From Zelonia costaricensis (taxonomy: Eukaryota; Euglenozoa; Kinetoplastea; Trypanosomatida; Trypanosomatidae), in assembly GCA_030849075.1 (NCBI GenBank), contig JASAOO010003470.1:1-64000 (forward strand): a stretch of 64,000 nucleotides of DNA, written 5' to 3'. Shown here one piece after another: positions 1 to 9,000 of this stretch; position 1 is the stretch's first letter; every line of letters begins with the position of its first letter. A program made the position numbers and the translations under genes. The notes under the pieces were generated by a model, which had not been told where the DNA came from, did no database searches, and worked only from the letters and a program-made list of their open reading frames with translations.

Positions 1-650
1 GGCGCCGCATGGCCGCGTGCGCGCGGCCCCACCACGCTGCGAGCACGTGTCAAAGGGGTGCGCGGCGGCCCGGGGAGGAGGGCGAGGGGCGCGGCGTACC
101 ACAGCCGCCTCCACGAGCAGAGCTGCGCACGAACACGGCACCGACGAGCAAGCGTGCAAGGGCAGCGCGACGCTACCACAGAAACGTGCAGATGCTCCGT
201 GGGCGCGAACACGACGGCGCGAAAACTGAACAGATCGGGTTGCCGTCGTGGCGTCGAGACCGGGGTTCGGGAGAAGTTCTTTCCTCTTCCCTTCCTGCGA
301 CGGCGGAGAAGCGACGGCGGCGTAGGGGCGCTGCCCTGCGTACGACCGCGTGCGAGCGGGCAGACGTGCGCCGGTGGATGAGCGAGGGTGGTCGGACGAG
401 TAGGACGGCCACAAGGTGGCAACGACGCAAGAAAGACGGAGCGACAAGACGGCGTAGGCGATCTGGTCAAAGACGAGAATCGAGGGTGCGCTCTAACAAA
501 CAGTAAAGCTGTGCAGTGCACCGCCACGTGCAGGACGCGCACCCGCAGAGTGCGTGCGGAAGAGGAGAAGGGGAAGCCGAAAGCGGCAGTGAGGGAAGAG
601 CACAAGTCAACTGTGGAAGCGCTAACCAAGTGAAGTACAGCCGTGTTGGG

Positions 651-723
651 GGGGGGGGCGATGGGGCCGGGGAGGGGAGGGGGGNGATGGGGCCGGGGAG
701 GGGAGGGGGGGAGGGGGGGGGGG
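651..723. repeat. G-rich tandem repeat with unresolved base
   Basis: A unit of about 25 bases (gatggggccggggagggg followed by more G) occurs twice in a row and is flanked by longer G runs. A single N lies at 685, at the junction of the two units. Several runs of three or more G are close together, so the plus strand could form a G-quadruplex. The N and the repetition suggest the copy number was not resolved by sequencing. Confidence 0.8.
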
Positions 724-837
724 CAGGACCCGGCGAGGAGCAGCGCCCTGCTTTGCTATCCACGGCTGCGACAGACAGCGGAGACGTTGTACACCTAAAA
801 GGGCCTCACTCAGCGAAGCGGGAGAGGCGCTCGGTGC

Positions 838-838
838 G

Positions 839-872
<34 letters not shown>

Positions 873-880
873 AAACACAG
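838..880. repeat. (CA)n microsatellite
   Basis: A nearly perfect CA dinucleotide repeat with AAAC interruptions at its right end. It lies in the noncoding left-edge spacer. Confidence 0.9.
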
Positions 881-1600
881 CCGCCTCCCTCGTGGACCAA
901 GGCGGGGTGGGGAGGGAGGGTGGCAAAAGGGGAAAGAGATGGATTAGAAGGGAGTGAGGTGCCGGTGAGGCAGGCAACAACAGCGTACGCACTCTCAGGC
1001 ACCGATCTACACACACCCACACACACGCACAATGAAGATGCTCACCCAAACAGTAAGGAGAAGATACAGCAACGCGAAAGCGGGAATCAAAACGCTGCGC
1101 GTGGCTCTCGGAGGATTCAGCGAGCCCGAAGGTGTGTAGGCGGTGGACCCCTTGCAAGATTCTATAAAGTGCTGCACGGCAGCACCGCTTGAGGTGCGTC
1201 AAGTAGGCGCGCGCACAGCACTGTGCACGGCAGTGGGGGAGGGAGGGGGGCGGGGGGTATAGAGAAAGCGAGTCGGGGCACAGCGCCACCGACGGCAGGA
1301 GGCGGCGTGGAAAGAAAAACGGAGAAGATGCTGCGTGCGTCGAGCGCGCCGGTGTGACACGTGCACGCGTGGATGGAGGCTGTGAAAGAACAGAGCTGGA
1401 AGGGAGGAAGCGCTGCGTCCGCGTGAGGGGGGAGGGCGGGGGATGGGAGGGGGCAGGCGCTGATGGAGGAGCGCGCACTGCCGTTCGGGAGGTAGGAGAG
1501 TCTGCCCGCTGCTATGTACAAGTGCGCACGCGTGCGGTGAAAATAGGGGCGTTTCCTTTCTGGAATGTTCGCTGCCACACGAATAGATGTTGATGTGGAT

Positions 1601-1606
1601 GTGTGG

Positions 1607-1633
<27 letters not shown>
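1601..1633. repeat. (GT)n microsatellite
   Basis: A GT dinucleotide repeat in the noncoding left-edge spacer, opposite in orientation to the CA tract near 840. Confidence 0.9.
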
Positions 1634-1637
<4 letters not shown>

Positions 1638-2383
1638 GGTTGGAGAGAGGGTGGACGCGAGAGGTATAGAGAGGAGGAGTCAGCGGTGCATACTGCCACT
1701 GCAGGGAGCGAGGATAGGGTCTCATGCACGGCAACGCAGGGGATCGAGGGCGGGCTCGGCGTCGCGCGGCGCCCTCCGCCCACCCAGCCGCACCACCGCG
1801 TGGGAGTGCACAACGCGGAAGAGCGAGCCCCAACGGTGCAGCACAAGAAGAGAGAAGTCGAAGTGCGGCAGCGCGATCGCCGTGCGCAGTCCACAGAGCC
1901 CGGCGTACACGGCCACAACACCCGCGCGGGTGTGCAGCGGCGCGTCACAGGGAGCGCGTAAAGCGCCGCGACACGCCGGCCGGTACGCGGTGTTGCTCCG
2001 CTGCCTGGACCCCGTCTCACCGCGAGGCAATCGAATTGTGCGAGGCGTCGCCGCCTCACCGGTGGAACACACAAAAACGGCACCGGCGACGGCGCCGCTG
2101 TGGGGCGGGGGCGGGGGCGGGGGGGGGGGGGCGAGAGCGACGCACAAACGCAAACGCACGCACAATGCAGGAGAGAGGGACGGGACGGGGACGAGCCCAG
2201 CACGGCGTCGCGAGCGGCGGAGACGTAAGGGTACGTCAGTGGTACAGGAGGCACCAGAGAAGCCGCGCACCCGGTCGCGTTGCACTCCACACCTCAGGCC
2301 GCGGACTGCACGGCGCCGCCCCCGCACACGACGGGCGGCTCTAATTCGCTTCTCTGTCAACGCCCTTGTCTCTTCCCTTCTCT

Positions 2384-4471
2384 CTAGACACCGCGAGTCG
2401 TCGTCTCGGACAGGGCGCGGCAGTACGCCGCGTACTGCTCAGGGTCCCAGTCGCTGTAGACGCGCAGCGTGTCGTTGCGCAGCCCCTCCGTGTCGAGGTG
2501 ACACTGCGGCGTGCGCTTCGCCATGCTGTAAGCCGCGGTGAGGATCTGCGTGGCCTCGGCATAGAGGTGCTCCGCGGCCAGCTCCATGCCGAGCTCCCAG
2601 AGGTACTCGGTGCAGTAGTCTGCCGGGGCCACGACACGCGAGAAATACACGGCATCCGGCACGAGCGACTTGAGCGGGACGGGACTGCTCTCCGCCGGAC
2701 GCGCCTGCCGGCACCGCAGGAGGCCGAGGCTGGGCTGCAGGTACAGCCAGGCGCCGTGGGAGCTGCGCAGGGAACCGGGCAGCAGCCGCTCCGCCGCGCT
2801 GAAGTGCCGCGCCGCCTCGCCGACGACGTCCATGACGGAGGCGGCGCCGAGGAGGCAGCAGCCGACCTCGATGTGGCACTTGGCGCGCGTGATGTGCCCG
2901 GCGCGGTCCTCGTAGACCTCCAGGATGGGCGTCACCATGTCGTACGCCTCCTTTACGTTCTCCAAGGATGGGACGCTGAACAGCAACCTCATGAAGGTAC
3001 GCTGCGCCTGTGCAGCGCGCAGAGACGCGTCGCCGTAGCGTGCCCCCGCCTGCTCCACCGCCTCGCTGGCGAGGTTGAGGGCGTCACCAACGCGATGCTG
3101 CCACATGGCGACCTTGATCTGCGTCGGCACGCAGCATGCGAGTGCGTGGGCCTCGCACGTCTGCACCGTGCGGTAAAGCGGCTCCAGCGAAGACGTCAGC
3201 TTTGGGTCGCACAGGTGCGGCGTCACGCGGCCGGCCACCAGCGACGCCCACACAACGGTGCGCTTGGCGGCAGCGGGAGCACTTCCGGTGGCCGGGGCAG
3301 AGCGGGCGCCGACGAGCCACGAGACGCGCTCGACCAGCGTGCTGCGGTGGTCGCGGCGCACCGCCAGCAGCAGCTCCACAAACGCCGCTGCGTCGTCGCC
3401 GTCGTTGCGCACGGCGTACTTGCGCAGCACGAGCTGGCGGAAGCGCTCCTCCTGCTCCGACTGTAGCGCGGCGCGGAGGTGCCGGGCGTAGCACTTGTTG
3501 ATGCCCACCTCATCCATGCCGAGCCGCTTCGCCTGCACCTCTGTGTAGAACTCCTGCTTGATGGTCCGCGCAATCATCTCAACCCCCACCACCTCCGCAA
3601 AGCGCTGCACATCGTCGGCGCTGTCACCGCCGAACTGCGCCGCGAAGGCGTCGAGGACGCCCTTCAGCAGGCACAGGTTGACACCGTAGAAGTGCAGCGT
3701 GTCGCTGAGCAGCCGGCACCGCTGCTCCACCGCGGCATCCAGCACACGGCGCAGCGCCTCGAGGACGATGGGGTTGCGCAGCACGTTCAGTGTGTCCTCG
3801 CACGTGGCCGTCACGCATGGGCACAGCGCCAGCATCTCGGCCCGCTTCAGCGGGCCACCGATCAGCGTCGAGTCATCGAGGGCAATGGTGGTGATGTTCG
3901 TGTTTGTGATGTACATGCGCCCGTCGAGGCCGCGGTAGACCTCGCACAGGATCTGATCGGGCAGGGGCGTGTTGAGGGCATCGGCGACGATCTCGAGCTC
4001 CGCGGTCACCTCCGGGTTGAACTCCACGCCGTCGCCGCACACCTTCATTGGCTCATCCCCCAGCGGAGCGAGCGCCTGGGCAAGCACCGGTGTGCCGCGG
4101 TACATGAAGAGGGCGGTGAGCGGCACCGTTAGCAGAGCGCTGCGGCTCTGCAGGACGCCTCGCAGGGCCGCGACGATGCTGCGGCCCGAGCGGGCATCGG
4201 GCAGCACGCGGTAGAAGACGTTCTTGTCGCGGTAGCACAGCAGCTCCTTCGGCACCGCGCGGGGCGCGTCGGCGTCCATCGTGACGATGCGCATCGCCCC
4301 CTGGACGACAGCCTCCTCGAAGCCGCGCTCGACGCGCCGCAGCTCCTCCTGCCGCGCCGTGGCGAGCGGCATCGTGCCGTCCTCCATCTCGAGCGCCAGC
4401 TGGTACGCCTCATTCCAGTTGGCCGCCGCGTAGGAGAAGGCGCTGCAGCACTTGACGTACACACGGTCCAT
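2384..4471 (-). CDS. Clu-like protein, short member of an adjacent pair
   Basis: The protein has 695 residues if translation begins at the ATG at 4471; the frame is open further upstream, but that part is low-complexity leader sequence. Residues about 175-192 contain CEVYRGLDGRMYITNTN, which resembles the G-x-DGR-Y motif of the Clu/eIF3-p135 domain. Residues about 257-278 (LHFYGVNLCLLKG) resemble the following Clu motif LH..GINxRYLG. The C-terminal 350 residues are helical and look TPR-like, ending in a run of WELGMELAAEHLYAEATQIL type. Clu proteins act in mitochondrial distribution and bind mRNAs for mitochondrial proteins; whether this one does is inference. The next gene upstream carries the same motifs, so the two may be paralogues. 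It is the last recognised gene of the minus-strand unit in this window. Similarity is motif-level only. Confidence 0.6.
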   Translation of the reverse strand: MDRVYVKCCSAFSYAAANWNEAYQLALEMEDGTMPLATARQEELRRVERGFEEAVVQGAMRIVTMDADAPRAVPKELLCYRDKNVFYRVLPDARSGRSIVAALRGVLQSRSALLTVPLTALFMYRGTPVLAQALAPLGDEPMKVCGDGVEFNPEVTAELEIVADALNTPLPDQILCEVYRGLDGRMYITNTNITTIALDDSTLIGGPLKRAEMLALCPCVTATCEDTLNVLRNPIVLEALRRVLDAAVEQRCRLLSDTLHFYGVNLCLLKGVLDAFAAQFGGDSADDVQRFAEVVGVEMIARTIKQEFYTEVQAKRLGMDEVGINKCYARHLRAALQSEQEERFRQLVLRKYAVRNDGDDAAAFVELLLAVRRDHRSTLVERVSWLVGARSAPATGSAPAAAKRTVVWASLVAGRVTPHLCDPKLTSSLEPLYRTVQTCEAHALACCVPTQIKVAMWQHRVGDALNLASEAVEQAGARYGDASLRAAQAQRTFMRLLFSVPSLENVKEAYDMVTPILEVYEDRAGHITRAKCHIEVGCCLLGAASVMDVVGEAARHFSAAERLLPGSLRSSHGAWLYLQPSLGLLRCRQARPAESSPVPLKSLVPDAVYFSRVVAPADYCTEYLWELGMELAAEHLYAEATQILTAAYSMAKRTPQCHLDTEGLRNDTLRVYSDWDPEQYAAYCRALSETTTRGV

Positions 4472-6069
4472 CTTCGCTGCGGCGCGCGTTGGCGGGTGGA
4501 GGAGGAGAGAGGTGGTGGTCGGCAAGAGACCGTTCCACACTGGTGACGGGCTGTCGTGGTGCGTCACACTGGGAGGAGCAAGCCGGTGAGCAGAGGCGTG
4601 ATGAAGGAGAAGGCGTGCCGTCGACTGCGTGGCGGCCGGAGTCCGCGTGGGGCGCGAGGAGGAGAAAGGGAAAAGAGGTGGACGCGGTAGCGCCTTCGAG
4701 CAGACACCCACACACACACACACACACACTGACACCAAGATGGAGAAAGAAATGAGGCAAGAGAGAGGGATGGGGACACAGCACTGAGCTTGCGCAGCGG
4801 TTGGGTGCCGCAGGAGACGCGAGGAGAAGCGGGAGCACCACGGGGGAGGCGGGCGCACCCTCACACACGCGCAGAAGAAAAAAAAAACAGAAGAAAAGGG
4901 AGACGATGAAGGGGAGTTGGACGGTTTGGGGGGTTGCGACGCCTGCGCCGGGCCTGCAGCAGACGCCGGCACGCACGCGGCGGTGACGGGCGATGGAGCA
5001 GGAACGGAGAAGGGGCGATGGTGCGGGTGCACAGTGGAGGTGGGGAGGTGGGGGGGTGGGGGCGGGGAGCCGAAGCGACAACAGCGGCGCAGGTCTACGA
5101 TGAAGGAAGTGAGAAGACAACAAGAGAACGCGAAAACTAAAAGAAAGCGCACGAGACGAGAGACGGGGCGCCGACACGGCGCGACGAGGACGAGCGCAGC
5201 GGGGCGTGATGCTTCTCTGATTTTGCTTAGGCTGTGTCCGAGGTGCAGCTCTGGTGCGCGAACGCGGAGCGGCGCGCTGTGGGTGGGGTGCTGGCGGCAC
5301 CGATGCGCGGGTGTGCGAGGGCAACACGACTGGGTGGGGCGGATGGGACGAGCGACGAGAGCGGTGGTGCAGCCAAAGGAGCTGCACGGCACGTGTGGAG
5401 TGTCTAGGGAGGTCTGTGGGATGCGGGTGTGTGTCTTGAGGGATGGGGTGTGAGGGTGAGAAGGGAAGAGCGAGATGGAGAATGGTTTGGTGCGTCTCAC
5501 GCGGGTGCCGTCCGGAGCTGCAGTCGGTGTGAGCGCGCGCAGGTGCAGCCGGGGGGAGAGAGAGAGAGAGATCGAGCCGATGAGGTGGAGCGATGAAGGA
5601 GGAGTGAGAAATCATGAAAACGCGCACGATGGGGGATAGAGAGAGAAGCAAAGCCCACGGGTCGCCACGCAGACGCCGCCGCAGCGCGCGCGCTAGCCGC
5701 GGGACGATCAGCGCTCCATAGACGAATGGCCTTGCACACCCCTAGTATCGAACAAGATTTTTGTGTCCCTTGGCAATCTCCGAAGAAGAGCACACCAATC
5801 ACGTGCCGACACAGTTCACCTCCCCCTCCCCTCTTCCCCCCTTCTCGTTTCCCTTCGAGAGGCTGCCATCACTCGACGTTGCTGGCGCCGAGGGGGCGCC
5901 GTGGTGTAGTGGCACGGGAACACAAGTTAAGGTACAGCGCGGCAGTGGTTACGAGAGCAGAGACGACGTGAGCTGCAGCGAGAACTCTCCGACACGCAGG
6001 TGCGGCACGACCGATGGTTCGAGGCCTCGGAGCGAAAAGCCGGCGACGGGTTCATGGGCGGGCCGCTCA
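4472..6069. other. Spacer between the two Clu-like genes
   Basis: No gene seen. It should contain the 3' UTR of the longer Clu-like gene and the leader of the shorter one. It holds a (CA)n tract at about 4708-4729, a purine-rich stretch at 4880-5160 (pyrimidine-rich on the transcribed minus strand) and a (GA)n tract at 5551-5570. Confidence 0.6.
4477..4515 (-). promoter_or_regulatory. Candidate trans-splice acceptor for the Clu-like gene
   Basis: On the minus strand a pyrimidine-rich tract (about 4515-4491) precedes an AG at 4478-4477, six bases ahead of the start codon at 4471. This is the expected layout for spliced-leader addition and supports the chosen start. Confidence 0.35.
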
Positions 6070-9000
6070 TCAGAAGGAGGTGTCGAGGTCAATCACCTCG
6101 TCGTCCTCCACCTCCGGGCCGAACGTGAAGACGTCCATGAGAGTGCGGTAGCCCGCTTCTTCGGCGATCATGATTTCCTCGCGGCGACGCGCCTCGTTCA
6201 GCAGAATGGCGCGGAGGTCGACCGTCGCGTTCTTCGGCTTGCGGCGTAGGGCCCGGTTGATGGCGCTGCCGAGCTCCCGCTTCGTGCGCTTCTGATTGCG
6301 CACCACGACACGCCGCCACGCCCGCTCCTCGGCCGCCATGCAGCGGCGCACAAAGGCGTAGAAGACGGCAATAAAGTCAGCCCGGATGGCGAGGTCGACC
6401 TGCTCGATGTGCCACAGCTTCACCGTGACGAGACTCGCGCGCCACTCACCAATCACGCCACGCCGCTCGACGCGGTGGCCCGTGGTGAGGAAGGACGTCA
6501 GCAGGCTCTGCCGGATGTCCCACGCGGCCTGTGCCATGGCGCGCTTCGTCTTCATCGCCAGCTCCGCCACGGCAGCGAGAGCGCTGTCAAGCTTGTCGAG
6601 GAGGAGCTGCACGCGGGAGCCGTAGGTCTGCTTCAGCATCGCCGTGTTGCGCATGCGCCGCTGCCGCTTCATCAGCTGAAACTGCTCGTCACTGCATGCG
6701 TCTGCGATGAGTACACGCGCCGTTGCCTCGCACACGAACAGGCTCTTCATGCGCTGCTGGTAGCGCACGGCCATGAGGGCGTGGTAGGCGGCAGGGTCGG
6801 CCACCCGCATCTCCCGCTCCCGCCGCCGTCGCTCTTTCCAAAGGCGCACGGCACGCCGGATCACGCAGATGGCGCTCTCACGCAGGCGGTAGCGCAGCGT
6901 GCGGTTGTTCTTGCGCCACGTCATCGCCTCCGGGCTGGACTGCGTGACCGTCTTTAGCAGCACCGCATTCGCCCGCGCCAGGACGCGCCGCGCTTCCTTC
7001 AGCTTGCTCATCAAGGTGAGCAGCAGGCCGTAGCTGGTGAGCAGCACGCCCAGCACGCGGGACTCCGCCGCGGCGGCCTCGGCCATGTGGATCGCCGTCT
7101 GCAGCACGAAGGCGCAGTCGTTGTGGCTCTCATTGCCGCCGCGGCGCTGGAGGTTCTCACTGCGGTCCAGCAGCAGGTGCAGGTAGCGGTCCAGCTCGGA
7201 CGGCTGCAGCCCGCGGGCCCGCTGGTCGCGCAGCTGCGTCAGTCGCTGCGCCATCGCCGTGTCGCCGACCTTCTGCAGGTACACGAGGAAGCGGCCGCAC
7301 GTTGTGAAGAGCAGCAGCGTCGGCTCCCCGTACTCGACGGCGTGCGCGAGGCAGCGCAGCACTGACGCATCCACCTTCGCCTCCCAGACCACCGTCGCAC
7401 GCAGCACCCAGCTCGCTGTCTCGAGGATGCAGTACGCCCCATAGTAGGCGTGCAGGCGCACCCGTTCCGTGAAGATGGTGAGGGCGCGCAGCAGCGGCTC
7501 CAGCGCCGCCCGGGCCGAGCCGCGACTGATCCACGCGCGCCCCTCCCAGAACGACAGCACCGCCGCCGCGAACCCATCGCCGAGCTCCTCCGCCTCCTTC
7601 GAGCAGCGCTGGAGCAGCCGCGTGGCCCCCTCGACATCCTCGCCGCTCAGGAGCCGCGCGGAGGCGAGGTAGGACAGGACGAAGACGCTCATCGAGGTGC
7701 TGTCAGAGGCGGCGTGGGCCAGCACCTCCCGCTCTAGAAGCTCGACCGCGTCCCGCGGCTTCTCCACTTGGAAGAGCTCCCACACATTGGAGAAGACACT
7801 CAGCGGAAACTCCACTGCCGCCACGTTGAGCGACGCCGGCGCCTGCACCAGCGACATGACGAAGCCGAGCGCGTTGGTTAGGTAAAGCAGCCCATCGGCA
7901 CCGCAGACCACCTCGACTCCCTGCACGTTCTCCACCGTGTACTGCGTCAGCCCCGCGGCACGGTACGTGTTCGTGAGCGATTCGACCAGCGCGTAGACAG
8001 CCATGAACTGCACGCCGGAGCTGTGCCCCGTCCCGCCAAAGACGAAGTGAGGGTGGTGGTGCAGCGGGATGAGGGCCTCGACGTAGTAGGCGCTGTCCTC
8101 GAGCTCCACTAGGGTGCGCAGCGGCGTGGCGATGGGCGACTGCGCGAACCAGCGGAGCCTCCGCGCCACGCGCACCTGCAGCGCGGCGAGACGGTCGCCC
8201 ACCGGCACCCGCGTGAACACCATGTTCCGCAGCACCACCGACGTCGCGCACCCCGGCACGGGCGTCGCTCGAACGGCGCCGCTGCGCATGCCGTGCAGGC
8301 ACTCCTGTGCGGCTGTCTCGAACTCGGCCTCGAAGCGGTGCCACTCATCACGCCGCACCTGCTGCTCCACCTGCTCCCACCACACCCCGAAGAGGCGCGG
8401 GTGGTGCACCTCCGCGTTCCAGTGCCGGTGCTCCTTCTCGAACAGCGCCGCGGCGCACAGCAGCGGGCGGTCGAACGTGCGAGCGAGGTAGAGCTGCGCC
8501 GTGGTGGCGATCTCTTCGGCAGTGACGGTGCCGCGGTAGATCTGAAGCAGCCGGCGCCGCACAAGGTACGCACGGCCAAGCCGCTGCACCTCGCGCGCGT
8601 TGGCCTCGTACACGTCGCGCAGCAGAGCCCGGCTGCGGTACTCGCGCCAGTGCCGCTGAATGATGACAATCGCGACGTCCACGAACTCCTCGCGCAGGCG
8701 GACTTCGATGTCGGCGATGCGCACCATCGCAGGGTGCTCGCGCGAGATGCGGCACGTGTAGCGCGGCGGCAGCGTGCGCAGCTGGTGCAGCCGCAGGGAC
8801 GCCTCCACAAACATGCCGCGCTCAATGAAGACGGCTGCGATGTTCTCGATGACGCTGAGGTGCAGCGGGGAGTACAGGCCGCACCGCTCAATCATGATCG
8901 CCTCGGCGCGGTGCAGGATGCAGCAGCAGAACAGGCCGTACCGGCGAACGTCCCAGCGGTAGTACACGAAGGCGAGCTTGTTCAGCACCTCGCCCACGCG

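Larger units (their letters stand above)
1..2383. other. Gene-free spacer at left edge
   Basis: No convincing gene is present. Open frames here are low-complexity (Arg/Pro/Gly or alternating Val-Cys from GT repeats) and none resembles a protein family. The stretch holds a G-rich tandem repeat with one N, a (CA)n tract, a (GT)n tract and a G run near 2105-2140. Its right part must contain the 3' UTR of the leftward gene that ends at 2384. It is longer than most spacers here, so it may belong to a unit boundary, but the left neighbour is outside the window. Confidence 0.6.

Noticed and set aside
4472..5500. N-terminal extension of about 340 residues for the short Clu-like protein
   Set aside because: It is low-complexity (His/Pro/Ser and Val-Cys repeats from CA/GT tracts), and an acceptor site lies right before the ATG at 4471.
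5902..6026. A-box-like TGGTGTAGTGG and B-box-like GGTTCGAGGCC, suggesting a tRNA gene
   Set aside because: The boxes are about 100 bases apart, the T-stem does not pair around the B box, and no acceptor stem complements the bases before the A box.
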